The notes beneath the pieces are model-generated. The model worked only from the letters and a program-made list of their open reading frames with translations, was not told the DNA's origin and ran no database searches. This document shows, one piece after another, positions 16,778 through 24,979 of a stretch of 41,822 nt of DNA (its first letter is position 1; the number at the start of each line of letters is the position of its first letter). The position numbers and the translations under genes are program-made. This DNA comes from Alphaproteobacteria bacterium (GTDB taxonomy: Bacteria; Pseudomonadota; Alphaproteobacteria; Rhizobiales; Xanthobacteraceae), in NCBI GenBank assembly GCA_005885285.1, contig VAZG01000205.1, positions 1 through 41,822 on the forward strand. Reading direction: 5' to 3'.

Positions 16778-16946
16778 GGGGTCGCTCCGTCTGAGGTCAT
16801 CGGGTCCCGTCGCTGCCTCCACGAGATGTCACCCCGCGGCAGGGCCTAGACCCAATGACCGAACGCGCTCCCAGCCGGCCTATCCACTTTCACTTGGCTT
16901 GAGTCGGGAGGCAGATTTGAGACGAAATTGAAAACGCATTGAGGCG

Positions 16947-17504
16947 CTATTGGACGACATCGAGTCTGACCTTTGCAACGCCCCTTTCAACCATTCCCAG
17001 CGCATCGGCGGCGGAAGACGAAACGTCGACCACGCGACCCGGAACGTACGGACCGCGGTCATTGACCCGGACGGTGACGGATCGGCCGGTCGCGACGTTG
17101 GTCACGCGCAGCTTCGTGCCGAAGGGCAACGTCGGATGGGCGGCGGTCAATTCGCGCGCATCGAACTTTTCGCCGCTCGCGGTCCGTGCTCCCTCGCTGT
17201 AGAAAGAGGCAAGTCCCTGCGAGGCAACAGGTCCGTGCGAGGCAATCTGTGTCTGCGCATTTTTGTGGGGCGCGAACGGCGTGTGCTTTTTCACCGACGC
17301 GACACGCCGGTTCGTGCCGAGCGACGTCGTTCGATCGTGTTGCAGCGACGCCTGTCGACTGCCGCCGACAAATCCGGAATTTCTGGTGACGACGGAAGAC
17401 TGGGCGCACGCCGTCAGCAAAGCCCCTGCGAGAGCGATCGTCAGCAGCCGAAAGACGTGCGAAAGATCGGCGCACGCGGTCTTGGCACATCCGATGGATG
17501 CCAT
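16947..17504 (-). CDS. rlpA: Septal ring lytic transglycosylase RlpA family lipoprotein
   Basis: The 185-aa product has a hydrophobic signal ending in the lipobox LLTAC, so it is probably an outer-membrane lipoprotein. The C-terminal part (about 100-185) is the double-psi beta-barrel domain of Rlp[38 protein letters not shown] and [18 protein letters not shown], including the Asp in VNDRG used by the family. RlpA cleaves denuded peptidoglycan glycans at the septum. There is no SPOR domain, so localisation may differ from E. coli RlpA. ATG at 17504 has a gggga Shine-Dalgarno. Confidence 0.9.
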   Translation of the reverse strand: MASIGCAKTACADLSHVFRLLTIALAGALLTACAQSSVVTRNSGFVGGSRQASLQHDRTTSLGTNRRVASVKKHTPFAPHKNAQTQIASHGPVASQGLASFYSEGARTASGEKFDARELTAAHPTLPFGTKLRVTNVATGRSVTVRVNDRGPYVPGRVVDVSSSAADALGMVERGVAKVRLDVVQ

Positions 17505-17694
17505 GTCGTGTCCCCAAGTCCAGCGCCCCCGCGCCCAAACGGAAATCCGACCGACCATAAGGGCGGAATCCAATGAGGGCAGAACCGTGGCCGGATCGGA
17601 CCAGGCACGACATCAACGACACGATTGCATTCAGGTGTGATTATTGTGCCACAGCCTCGCGAGGCGGCGCGGAGCCAGCGGCTTCAACGATTGA

Positions 17695-18354
17695 TCAGAT
17701 GCGGCGACCCGGGACGGGCGCGGTCCATGCGCTCTGGCTCGGCGGCAGCACGACGACGGTCGCACCCTGCCTCACCCGATCAAAGAGATCGATGACATCC
17801 TCGTTGGTCATGCGGATGCAGCCGGAGGAGATGGCTTGACCGATATATTCCGGCTGATTGGTGCCGTGGATGCGGTACAGGGTATCCTTGTTGCCCTCGT
17901 AGAGATAGAGCGCCCTCGCCCCCAGCGGATTGGCCGGACCGCCGGGAATGCGCGGCGGGTAAGGGCCGAGCCGCGCCTGAATCTCGGGCGTCGGGATCCA
18001 ATCAGGCCATTCTGCCATGCGGCCCACCGCCGCGACGCCGGAGAACGCCAGCGCTTCCTCCCCCACCGCCACGCCGTACCGGATCGCCTTGCCGCCGGGC
18101 AGGACGTAGTAAAGATAACGCGCATCGGTATCGACCAGGATCGTGCCTGGCGCCTCCTTGCGCGAATAGTCCACGACATGCCGGCGATAGGATTCGGGAA
18201 TGTCCGCCCGCGCATAGGGTGGATGGGCGAGCAACTGGCGGTCGCGTGGGGTAAAATTGGCATCCGACGAGGGCGCGAGCGTCGCTTGCATGCAGCCGCC
18301 CAGCCCAAAGGCGAGCAGCCCCATCAGCAACAATGCAATCCCGGACCTCGGCAC
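17695..18354 (-). CDS. L,D-transpeptidase (YkuD) lipoprotein
   Basis: The 219-aa product starts with GTG behind ggagg. It has a signal peptide with lipobox GLGGC (C21) and a YkuD domain (about 70-205). The catalytic motif is complete: H163 in RIHGTNQPEYIGQ and SSGCIRM with C179 and R181. The enzyme forms 3-3 cross-links in peptidoglycan or attaches proteins to it, in the periplasm. It is adjacent to the RlpA-type gene on the same strand, so this is a small cell-wall remodelling cluster. The preceding FTPRDRQLLAHPPYARADIPE segment is typical of rhizobial paralogs. Confidence 0.94.
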   Translation of the reverse strand: MPRSGIALLLMGLLAFGLGGCMQATLAPSSDANFTPRDRQLLAHPPYARADIPESYRRHVVDYSRKEAPGTILVDTDARYLYYVLPGGKAIRYGVAVGEEALAFSGVAAVGRMAEWPDWIPTPEIQARLGPYPPRIPGGPANPLGARALYLYEGNKDTLYRIHGTNQPEYIGQAISSGCIRMTNEDVIDLFDRVRQGATVVVLPPSQSAWTAPVPGRRI

Positions 18355-18540
18355 CGCCTGGCCTCCACAGCGTCAGGTTGCTCCATATGCTTCCCGAATA
18401 GTGCAGAAATCATGGCGTTGAGTTGCACAATAAACACAGAGACCGCCGTAGCTTCCCTTACCGGGTTTGTCCGGATTTTCCGCGGCGAGTCCCGCTGCTA
18501 TCCGTTGAGCCTGCACGTCGCTCTTCGCAGGAGGCGGAAC

Positions 18541-18774
18541 ATGGCTCAGGTCTATTTCCATTACTCCAACACCCAGGGAGTATTGACCGATCGATGCGGC
18601 GCTGCCGTGCGCGATCTGGCTGAGGCGCGCGAGCACGCCGCCGTTGTCGTGCGTTCGCTCATCACAAGACCCAACCTGGAAGATTGGCGTGGCTGGGTCC
18701 TGCACGTCAGCGATGATATCGGCGAGGAGATCTTCAGCGTGCCGTTCGCCTCCGCGCTCGGCAAACTGCATTGA
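18541..18774 (+). CDS. DUF6894 family protein
   Basis: The 77-aa protein has the pattern of this rhizobial family: MAQVYFHYSNTQGVLTDRCG, DLAEAREHAAVVVRSL and a WVLHVSDDIGEEIFSVPF strand pair near the end. The family is small and of unknown function. The ATG at 18541 has a strong aggagg Shine-Dalgarno; the frame is open far upstream to 17836, but that part lies antisense to the transpeptidase. Confidence 0.88.
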   Translation: MAQVYFHYSNTQGVLTDRCGAAVRDLAEAREHAAVVVRSLITRPNLEDWRGWVLHVSDDIGEEIFSVPFASALGKLH

Positions 18775-18782
18775 GGGGCGCC

Positions 18783-18947
18783 ATGTGGGTCGCGCAATCG
18801 CCGTCGCTGCCGCTTCTCCGGTGTCTAAGCGTGATCGTGACGCGATGGCATAGACTGATGAGAATTGCCAACTATCGGCCTGAGCTTCATTACATGCGGG
18901 GGCCCGGCCCGAAATGGCACGCGAAGCATCAAGGCCGCGCGTATTAA
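18783..18947 (+). CDS. Small basic protein, 54 aa
   Basis: The frame starts with ATG eight bases after the DUF6894 stop, behind gagggg, and ends with TAA. The product has a short hydrophobic start (MWVAQSPSLPLLRCLSVIV) and a basic, aromatic tail (WHRLMRIANYRPELHYMRG). I recognise no family. Tight spacing, a good ribosome-binding site and protein-like composition support translation, but the small size leaves doubt. Confidence 0.5.
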   Translation: MWVAQSPSLPLLRCLSVIVTRWHRLMRIANYRPELHYMRGPGPKWHAKHQGRAY

Positions 18948-18977
18948 GCACGCGTCGCCGCGATCTGCAACGGCGCG

Positions 18978-19163
18978 TCAGCTGTGATGCGGGCCCCGCA
19001 TGATCTTCATGGCGTCCTCGATGTGGCGCCACTCTTTTGCTTCTTCCGCCTCGCCCTTGCTCTCGCAAGCAACCGCTTTCTGGGCTGCCTGGGCGATAGC
19101 CTCCAAGCCGTGCTTCTCGAGCATCTGCCGCGCGATCATGTGAATTTGCGTCTCGGGTATCAT
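18978..19163 (-). CDS. Small helical hypothetical protein
   Basis: The 61-aa protein starts MIPETQIHMIARQML behind an agggagg Shine-Dalgarno. It is helical and charged (AIAQAAQKAVACESKGEAEEAKEWRHIEDAM). Such proteins are common in Bradyrhizobium; the function is unknown. An earlier start at 19214 would add a segment with no clear support. Confidence 0.75.
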   Translation of the reverse strand: MIPETQIHMIARQMLEKHGLEAIAQAAQKAVACESKGEAEEAKEWRHIEDAMKIMRGPHHS

Positions 19164-19399
19164 GTCGGCCTCCCTGATGTTCCGCCACTCGGAGCTAGCG
19201 GTGACCGTTGCCACCGGTCGTCGGGTTTCCTCTTAACGATCGAACGGGAGCTCTCGTTCCGGTGCCCACTGGACCATCTGCCCACTGGGCCGCAGCAAAC
19301 GTGTGGATGGCACGCGTCGCTGGCTTGGGAACTTACGCCCCCATCATGCGCGTGTTAGGCTCGACGTCCTGCCAAAAGAAAAACAAAGGGAGGATTTCG

Positions 19400-20320
19400 A
19401 TGAAGATGACCGTGCACGACAGCCACCTCGTGAAAACGACGGTCGCGGCCGCCTTGCTTATTGCAATGGCGCAGCCGGGCTTTGGCGAGGGCTTGAAGTA
19501 CAAGCCGATCACCGTGAAGACGCCCGACGGTTTGACCATATCGGCGCAGGAATGGGGCAACCCGGCCGGCCCGGAAATCCTGTTCATCCACGGTTTCTCA
19601 CAGAGTCATCTGTCGTGGATGCGCCAGGTCGACAGCGACCTCGCCAAGGAGTTTCGCATCGTGACCTACGATTTGCGCGGGCACGGCAATTCCGACAAGC
19701 CTCTGGATGCCGCGCATTACCGGGATTCCAAGGCCTGGGGTGACGAGGTGCAGGCGGTGATCGACACCGCCGGGCTCAAACGCCCGGTGCTGGTCGGCTG
19801 GTCCTATGCCGGCCGCGTGATCTCGGATTATCTTGCGACCCACGGTGCAGACCAGCTTGCCGGCATCAACTTCGTCGATGCTCCGATCAAGGTTGATCCC
19901 GCCCTGATTGGCGACAATATCAAGAACCTGCCGCTGATGGCATCCGAGGATCTTGTCATCAACATCACGGCAACGCGAAGCTTCCTGCACGGCTGCTTCT
20001 CCAGGCAACCGAGCGCCGACGACTATGAGACCATGCTCGCGTTCAATATGATGGTGCTGCCCAAGGTGCGGGCCGGCCTTGGCGGCCGTCCGCTCGATGC
20101 CAGCGACATGATGTCCAAACTGAAGCTGCCCGTGCTGGTGACCCATGGCGCGGAAGACCGCAACGCCAAGGTCGGCGCCGGCCAGTATACCGCCTCGATC
20201 ATCCCGGGGGCCAAGCTCTCCATCTATGAGGGGATCGGCCATTCCCCGTTCTACGAGGACGCCCCTCGCTTTAACACCGAACTGGCCGCTTTCGTGCGCG
20301 CCGCCGCCAAGACCAACTGA
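19400..20320 (+). CDS. Exported alpha/beta hydrolase
   Basis: The 306-aa protein has a probable signal peptide (about 1-29, ending GFGEG) and a complete alpha/beta-hydrolase fold: oxyanion HGFSQSH (64-70), the nucleophile elbow GWSYAG with Ser135, Asp253 in THGAEDRNAK and His281 in GIGHSPFYE. The family includes haloperoxidases, esterases and lactonases; the substrate is unknown. ATG at 19400 follows gggagga; upstream in-frame codons reach 19208 but give no better N-terminus. Without an obvious operon partner it is probably monocistronic. Confidence 0.9.
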   Translation: MKMTVHDSHLVKTTVAAALLIAMAQPGFGEGLKYKPITVKTPDGLTISAQEWGNPAGPEILFIHGFSQSHLSWMRQVDSDLAKEFRIVTYDLRGHGNSDKPLDAAHYRDSKAWGDEVQAVIDTAGLKRPVLVGWSYAGRVISDYLATHGADQLAGINFVDAPIKVDPALIGDNIKNLPLMASEDLVINITATRSFLHGCFSRQPSADDYETMLAFNMMVLPKVRAGLGGRPLDASDMMSKLKLPVLVTHGAEDRNAKVGAGQYTASIIPGAKLSIYEGIGHSPFYEDAPRFNTELAAFVRAAAKTN

Positions 20321-20361
20321 CAAGACAAACTGACAGTAGCAAGATCAATCGATTGGCCCGA

Positions 20362-20385
20362 GGGATCGCAACAACCCGCGATCCC
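20362..20385. terminator. Hairpin between convergent genes
   Basis: The arms gggatcgc (20362-20369) and gcgatccc (20378-20385) pair perfectly around an eight-base loop. It sits between the hydrolase stop and the end of the truncated SDR gene. No T tract follows, so terminator function is only suggested by position. Confidence 0.4.
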
Positions 20386-20406
20386 GGGTTGCGAGGTGGT
20401 ATTCAG

Positions 20407-20630
20407 TCAGAGATCGTCCAGCTCGGGAGGATCGAACCAGTTCGTCAGTGACAAGCCGCCATCGACCACGATCGCTGCACCGGTGACATAGGCCGACACG
20501 CGGTTCGACAACACGGCCAGTGCCATCGGGGCCAGGTCTTCACTGCGGCCGAGGCGGCCGAGCGGGATGTGTCGCGCGAGCGCTGGATCGGCAACGACAT
20601 GCGCAGCAAGATAAGGCTGGTCAATACCTG
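20407..20630 (-). pseudogene. Truncated SDR family oxidoreductase (C-terminal remnant)
   Basis: The frame encodes the last part of a short-chain dehydrogenase/reductase: PLGRLGRSEDLAPMALAVLS, the VTGAAIVVDGGLSLT cofactor-side strand and a short tail ending DLDDL-like (PPELDDL). The Rossmann GxxxGxG and the YxxxK catalytic motif should lie about 150-200 residues upstream, but the sequence beyond about 20630 turns into an unrelated small gene. It is therefore a gene remnant without an active site. Confidence 0.75.
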
Positions 20631-20902
20631 TTGGTATACTTCGTCGAAGCGGGTTGATCGGACGGCTTGCCGAAAACACTGCGGCAGCCTTCGCTCAGGT
20701 TGGCACGCTGCCTGCGCATGCAGGCCGTGATCCGCTCGACGTCGGGAATTTCCCACGAACAGAGGCGGAAAACATCGCCGGTGCAAAGCCGCCGTTGATC
20801 CTCCTGCGTGAAGGCATGGCTCGCTGCAGGCAACATCGCCAAGCTGAAAGCCAGGCTGGACATGATTTTGAAATTTCGGGCCTTGAACCGAACCGCTCGC
20901 AT
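20621..20902 (-). CDS. Small exported Cys-motif protein
   Basis: The 93-aa product starts MRAVRFKARNFK behind ggggg and has a signal peptide (MSSLAFSLAMLPAASHAF). The mature part has the pattern LCTGDVFRLCSWEIPDVERI, ITACMRRQRANLSEGCR, with four cysteines. I recognise this as a short exported protein type common in Bradyrhizobium. Its C-terminal tail (STKYTNRY) runs into the start of the SDR remnant, so the original end may have been changed by the same rearrangement. An ATG at 20863 is an alternative start. Confidence 0.7.
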   Translation of the reverse strand: MRAVRFKARNFKIMSSLAFSLAMLPAASHAFTQEDQRRLCTGDVFRLCSWEIPDVERITACMRRQRANLSEGCRSVFGKPSDQPASTKYTNRY

Positions 20903-20966
20903 CGTTGCCCCCAAAAGTCGACCGATGTTACGGCCACGCCGCCAAGCGCGGTTCGCCGCCTCGGAA

Positions 20967-21338
20967 TCAATGATGATCGTATCGAGGCGATCGGGCTTTA
21001 CAAGATTGCCGAATGACTGTGCACCGGAATTCTCGATTGGAGGTTGCATCTTCGTCTTCTTGTTCCACGAACGGAACCGGCGCGATGTGCTGAGAAACAG
21101 AGCCTTGCTGCTGCAGGTGAAGAATGGGCTCGAGTAGGAAATCGTCGCTGTCGATGCAGATGTAGCTGCCGATGTCTGGCACACACGGGCCGTTCGGGCG
21201 CAAGACGACGGCTTCGCCGTTGGATGCCCGCCGTACGCACTGCCGCCTTTTTGACGTTGTTCGACCATAACCATCCCGGAGGGTACGGTATGGGGGCGGC
21301 AATTGCCTGAGACCACGAGGACGGCTGGGTTGCGGCAA
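20967..21338 (-). other. Weak open frame in an otherwise empty 20903-21352 gap
   Basis: A frame here contains a protein-like stretch (GPCVPDIGSYICIDSDDF, LHLQQQGSVSQHIAPVPFVE) but its only early starts are TTG codons without a ribosome-binding site. It may be a degraded gene or chance. I see nothing else firm in the gap. Confidence 0.3.
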
Positions 21339-21352
21339 AGGACCACTGCAGC

Positions 21353-21745
21353 ATGCAAGTAGGCTCCGGACTTATGCTGCGCGGGCGGCTATGGCGCGGC
21401 CTGCTCGCCCTTGGCGCAATTTCTGCGCTGACAGTCGGTGCGGCGCACGCCCAGAATCTCGACCAGGGAAAATCAGCCACCAAGCTGTTTGCGGATGGTT
21501 GCGCGACATGTCATCACAGCGCACGCGGGCTTGCCAAAGGCCGCTTCAGCCTCACGCTGTACCTGTTCCTGCAGGATCACTACGCGACCAATTCGAGCTC
21601 GGCCTGGGCGCTCACCTCCTATCTGGAATCGGTCGATAGCCCAGCGCGCAGCCAATTGCGGGCCGCAGCTTCGAAGCGATCGTCTCCCGTTCTCGGCACG
21701 TCACGATCGTCGCTGCGGCCGCCCCTGCCGGTGCCGGAGCGCTAG
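21353..21745 (+). CDS. Small exported c-type cytochrome-like protein
   Basis: The 130-aa product has a signal peptide (about 8-33, ending AAHAQ) and one CxxCH haem-binding motif in LFADGCATCHHSARGL, followed by LTLYLFLQDHYATN and ALTSYLESVD. The spacing fits a short cytochrome c domain, but no clear distal Met ligand is visible, so haem could be differently ligated. The C-terminal tail is Ser/Pro/Arg rich. ATG at 21353 follows aagga; ATG at 21374 is an alternative. Confidence 0.8.
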   Translation: MQVGSGLMLRGRLWRGLLALGAISALTVGAAHAQNLDQGKSATKLFADGCATCHHSARGLAKGRFSLTLYLFLQDHYATNSSSAWALTSYLESVDSPARSQLRAAASKRSSPVLGTSRSSLRPPLPVPER

Positions 21746-21771
21746 CAAGGCTGCTGCGCCCGGCAAACCTG

Positions 21772-22326
21772 CTATTCAGCGGCTTGCGCGCGATAGGCCT
21801 CGTAATTCCAGAGATTGGAGCGCGTGATGCATTTGCCGCAGTGGAAAAACGCCTTTTCGACGCCGACGACCATCGCGAGTTCGGGCAGGCGCCCATCGTC
21901 CACCATCGCGCTCCTGATACCCTGATCCCGGACAATCATGGCCCGACCCGCAACGCGAAGCGTTTCGCGCTGCTGCGGCACAAAGAAGATCAAGCCGACG
22001 CCGGGGTTCTGCAGCAAATTGTGGAAGGTATCGACGCGGCGGTTGCCGCGACGATCCGGGATCGCGAGGGTCGCATCGTCAAGGCATCTTACGAATCCAG
22101 CGCGATCTCCCTTTGGCGACAGATCAACCATGCCGAAGGCATCGGTCGAACCCACCACGACGAATGGAGAGGCGGCGATAAATTCCCGGCATCGGCGATC
22201 GAGCCTCCTGAGAATCTTGCTGGTGAACCACCGGTTGGCAGGCCCGACAACTCTCCGCAAATCCTGCTCGGTTGTGACCACCTCTTCGAACCGCTGATCG
22301 AGCGGCGTCGCTATTTTTGAATCCAA
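21772..22326 (-). CDS. PPOX-type FMN-dependent flavoprotein (MSMEG_1061-like)
   Basis: The 184-aa product matches the split beta-barrel flavoproteins related to pyridoxamine 5'-phosphate oxidase: FIAASPFVVVGSTDAFGMVDLS, SPKGDRAGFVRCLDD, LAIPDRRGNRRVDTFHNLL and GVGLIFFVPQQRETLRVAG. FMN or F420 binding is expected; the substrate is unknown. The frame is open to 22491, but only a TTG at 22326 has a ribosome-binding site (gagaggg) and gives the expected length; the upstream part does not look like the family. Confidence 0.87.
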   Translation of the reverse strand: MDSKIATPLDQRFEEVVTTEQDLRRVVGPANRWFTSKILRRLDRRCREFIAASPFVVVGSTDAFGMVDLSPKGDRAGFVRCLDDATLAIPDRRGNRRVDTFHNLLQNPGVGLIFFVPQQRETLRVAGRAMIVRDQGIRSAMVDDGRLPELAMVVGVEKAFFHCGKCITRSNLWNYEAYRAQAAE

Positions 22327-22597
22327 ATTCTGCCCTCTCGCGAAACTGTGGATTGGAAAGGACAGTAGGTGGGTGGCGAATGTCAAATCAATCCACTGCG
22401 TGGTTCGGAAGCCCGTTCGGTTCGTGAACCCGCTGTAATGGTTGCGGCGGCAGTGCGACGGCAAATTGGTTGTAGGGGGGCACCAGCTCACGGGTGCCGA
22501 TCTTAAGCCGCAATGTTATCCAAGTTCCCGACTAGCAATAAGGCACATTGAATCCGACTGATTCGGCGGATGACCCTGAGGTCCGCGAGGATATCGT
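22327..22597. other. Intergenic region, divergent promoters
   Basis: This 271-bp gap separates the divergent flavoprotein and coiled-coil genes and must hold both promoters. It contains the inverted repeat-like gttcggttcgtgaac. I see no gene or RNA in it. Confidence 0.5.
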
Positions 22598-23488
22598 ATG
22601 GCATTTTTCAAGCGTGAGCTAAGCCCGATCGAGCGCTTTGAAAGTGCGCTGAGGGATAAGCAGGCGGTGCGGCAGAAGATGGCCGAGCGGTTGAGCACGG
22701 CCGAGACGTTGCTGGTCGAAAAGCGGACCGCGGCCGAACGGCTGGCGGTGGCCGGTGCCAGCAATGCCCAGCTCGATCGGGCAGAGGCCAAGTTGCGTAC
22801 TGTCGAGGAGCGCGCCAAAACCCTACGCGCCGAATTGGCGGAGTTCGACGAGCAGATCGTCTCCACCGAGCGCGCCCTGGCTGACGCCAAAGCGCAGCGT
22901 GGCCGTGACATGGCAGCGGACGAGATCGAGGGGTTGGCCGCGGCAATCGAGCAGGCTGCCCCAGGATTTGGTGCCGGTGCTGCCGCACTCGTGGACGCCG
23001 TCACAAAAAGCACGGCGTCGGTACCTGAAGCGACCAGGTTCTCGGCAAGCGTCGATGCGCTGCGCCGCGAGGTGCTCGCGGCTGCGGATTTGATTTGCTG
23101 GGAGCTGCGATCAGCGGCCGTGCGCACCCGTGCGGGCAACGCGAACCTCGTGCTCGCGCCACCAACCCCGGAGCACGTGCCACTGCCTGAGATCGAGCGG
23201 CAACTGGTCTACACGCTCAATCCGCTCTTGTGGCGCGAGGGCAGCGAAGTGCGCAGGGTCCCGGCTTTCGCGATGGTCGCCCTGCCAAAGATGTTGCTGC
23301 CGGTCGCCCTGCGGCATCAGCATGCGGATTATCTGAATGCTCGGCGCGTACAGACCCTAATCCACGTTCATGGCAGCGGAGGGTTCGATGGCGATCTGCC
23401 TGCGGACGCTCCGCAACTCGTCGATCTCGATGCGCTCGCCGCGGAGGAAAGGGAAAAGAAGGAGAGCGCCCAGGCGGACGTTGCGTGA
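22598..23488 (+). CDS. Coiled-coil hypothetical protein
   Basis: The 296-aa protein has a long predicted coiled coil (about 10-115, rich in E/K/A/R/L heptads, for example ERAKTLRAELAEFDEQI), a middle helical part and a C-terminal domain (about 195-270) with PEIERQLVYTLNPLLW, VPAFAMVALPKMLLPV and VQTLIHVHGSGGFDGD. It ends in a charged tail. I do not recognise a family, but similar proteins occur in rhizobial accessory regions. ATG follows gagg at good spacing. No signal peptide or TM. Confidence 0.75.
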   Translation: MAFFKRELSPIERFESALRDKQAVRQKMAERLSTAETLLVEKRTAAERLAVAGASNAQLDRAEAKLRTVEERAKTLRAELAEFDEQIVSTERALADAKAQRGRDMAADEIEGLAAAIEQAAPGFGAGAAALVDAVTKSTASVPEATRFSASVDALRREVLAAADLICWELRSAAVRTRAGNANLVLAPPTPEHVPLPEIERQLVYTLNPLLWREGSEVRRVPAFAMVALPKMLLPVALRHQHADYLNARRVQTLIHVHGSGGFDGDLPADAPQLVDLDALAAEEREKKESAQADVA

Positions 23489-23528
23489 GGCACAGGGGAC
23501 ATCGGGCATTCGATCGAAACAGGAGGCA

Positions 23529-24293
23529 TCAACTCAAGACGCCCTTGAGCCCGGCATATATCGAACCGATGGCCGTCACAGCCACGCCGACGAGTGGACC
23601 CGCCGTATGGATGAGGTCTTGGATGAGACGCGCCCTGCGGCGCAGTTGCTCCTCGCCGACATGGTGGCCGAGCAACCGCGCAATCTTGAAAGCCGCGACA
23701 TTTGGCTTGCCGCCCTGCGCCAGTACTTTCGGCAACGCCTGAAAGATCAAGACGCCGAGGATGTTACCCGAGACGAAGGCAAGCAAGATACTGCTGCCGT
23801 ATTCGACGACCTCACGCCATTCGACGAACGATCCCGGCACGATCGGTACCTGGTCATGAAGTCCTGTCACAATCAGCATGAACGTGATGCTTAAGGTTGC
23901 CGTAACGCTTCCTAGCGCAAGCGCACCCTCGAGCCAGACTTTATTTAGCGGATAGGCTGCGAAGCCGAACAGGCCAGGGATGAGAACCGACGCCAGCCGC
24001 AACGGCAGCGGAGAGAGGTTCAGCACAATCGTGACCACGACATGCGCGATCACCAGCAGTGCCGTGGGAACGAGAACATACAGCACGATGTGGGAAGAAA
24101 AATAGCGGACTGGATATTTGTATCGCTCAAGCCTGGTATTTACGCGATCCAGATCGCGTCTCAGCCTATCCAATTCCGCAACGAGATCCTGGGTTTCAAG
24201 CAGCATAGGGCGCACGACGCGCAAGTCGCGCGAGCAGTGCTTGCAAGCAATGGCTTCGTCCTTGATGGTTTCAGCGCAAAAAGGACATTCCAT
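23529..24293 (-). CDS. Zinc-ribbon membrane protein (CHAT cassette gene 4)
   Basis: The 254-aa protein opens with a zinc ribbon (CPFC at 3-6, CKHC at 17-20) and a short coiled coil (about 35-58), followed by about five hydrophobic helices (66-91, 97-116, 125-145, 167-188, 231-251). The zinc ribbon matches that of the neighbouring 66-aa protein almost position for position (CP-aromatic-C ... C-x2-CSRD). It is the last gene of a tight four-gene run with a TPR-CHAT peptidase (5-nt gap upstream). It could be the membrane sensor or effector of that cassette; no known family is recognised. Confidence 0.8.
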   Translation of the reverse strand: MECPFCAETIKDEAIACKHCSRDLRVVRPMLLETQDLVAELDRLRRDLDRVNTRLERYKYPVRYFSSHIVLYVLVPTALLVIAHVVVTIVLNLSPLPLRLASVLIPGLFGFAAYPLNKVWLEGALALGSVTATLSITFMLIVTGLHDQVPIVPGSFVEWREVVEYGSSILLAFVSGNILGVLIFQALPKVLAQGGKPNVAAFKIARLLGHHVGEEQLRRRARLIQDLIHTAGPLVGVAVTAIGSIYAGLKGVLS

Positions 24294-24298
24294 CGGTG

Positions 24299-24499
24299 CT
24301 ATCGAGATTTCCTGCGACTTCTAATCATCTCAATTTCGCGCCGCGCCCTGTGAAGTTCTTCCCGAATGATATCGCGCTTGCGCAGAAGTTCGTCCCGTTC
24401 AGCCATTAGCGTCGCTGGTATTGCAATATCTCGCGAGCAAATGACGCAAACGAGTGTTCCTTCGGCATTTTGCGATAGGCAATAGGGACACGGCACCAT
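24299..24499 (-). CDS. Small zinc-ribbon plus coiled-coil protein (CHAT cassette gene 3)
   Basis: The 66-aa protein has CPYC (4-7) and CVIC (18-21), then SRD and an uninterrupted charged helix to the end (AERDELLRKRDIIREELHRA). It shares the zinc ribbon and coiled-coil design of the next gene but lacks its membrane helices, so the two look like paralogous partners that may bind each other. It lies 4 nt after the preceding gene and 5 nt before the next. ATG at 24499. Confidence 0.75.
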   Translation of the reverse strand: MVPCPYCLSQNAEGTLVCVICSRDIAIPATLMAERDELLRKRDIIREELHRARREIEMIRSRRKSR

Positions 24500-24503
24500 G
24501 GTA

Positions 24504-24944
24504 CTAGGGCACGATTTTTAGAACGAAGCTGGTGGTGCCGACGCGACCATCGCTATCTTTGACGTCAACTCGAATGATGTATTCGCCTGGCGGTAGTTCG
24601 GTGTCGGGCATATCGATACCCGCATTTTGCACGAATGGCTTGATTCGGGTGGTGAGGTCGACATTTGGTGTTCGCAGAAACGTCATCTTGACGGAGTCTG
24701 GATCAATCTTGGCGCCACCGAACGACTCAAATTTCAGTTGAAGCCGCAGTGGCGAATGCACCGTATCGCCCGGTGAAATGAACTCCACCTTCGGCGCTCG
24801 CAAAATCCCGCGTCGGTCCGCTGCAACCGCTCCTTTCGGCGGCGGCAGCTGAGCTTCTTCTTCGGTAATCAACTTGGTCGCATGAGCCCCGCCTGACATG
24901 CACAGGCTGGCTGCCACCAGTATCCAACCAATCTTGCTGATCAT
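24504..24944 (-). CDS. Small exported protein with Ig-like domain (CHAT cassette gene 2)
   Basis: The product (146 aa from the ATG at 24944) has a signal peptide (MISKIGWILVAASLCMSGGAHA) and a compact beta-rich domain with VEFISPGDTVHSPLRLQLKF, PDSVKMTFLRTP, ELPPGEYIIRVDVKDSDG and a final strand. This resembles an Ig-like or cadherin-like fold. A TTG at 24983 would overlap the upstream CHAT stop as TTGA and has a better ribosome-binding site, so the true start may be there, with a longer N-region. Its location suggests a periplasmic binding partner of the CHAT protein. Confidence 0.8.
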   Translation of the reverse strand: MISKIGWILVAASLCMSGGAHATKLITEEEAQLPPPKGAVAADRRGILRAPKVEFISPGDTVHSPLRLQLKFESFGGAKIDPDSVKMTFLRTPNVDLTTRIKPFVQNAGIDMPDTELPPGEYIIRVDVKDSDGRVGTTSFVLKIVP

Positions 24945-24979
24945 GTATCCGCGATCTCGCCGTACAGTCGGAAAGTGCT

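Noticed and set aside
14975..16849. A 624-codon plus-strand frame across the SH3b region
   Set aside because: It is antisense to two genes with signal peptides and domains, and its product is Arg/Ala/Pro-rich without any motif.
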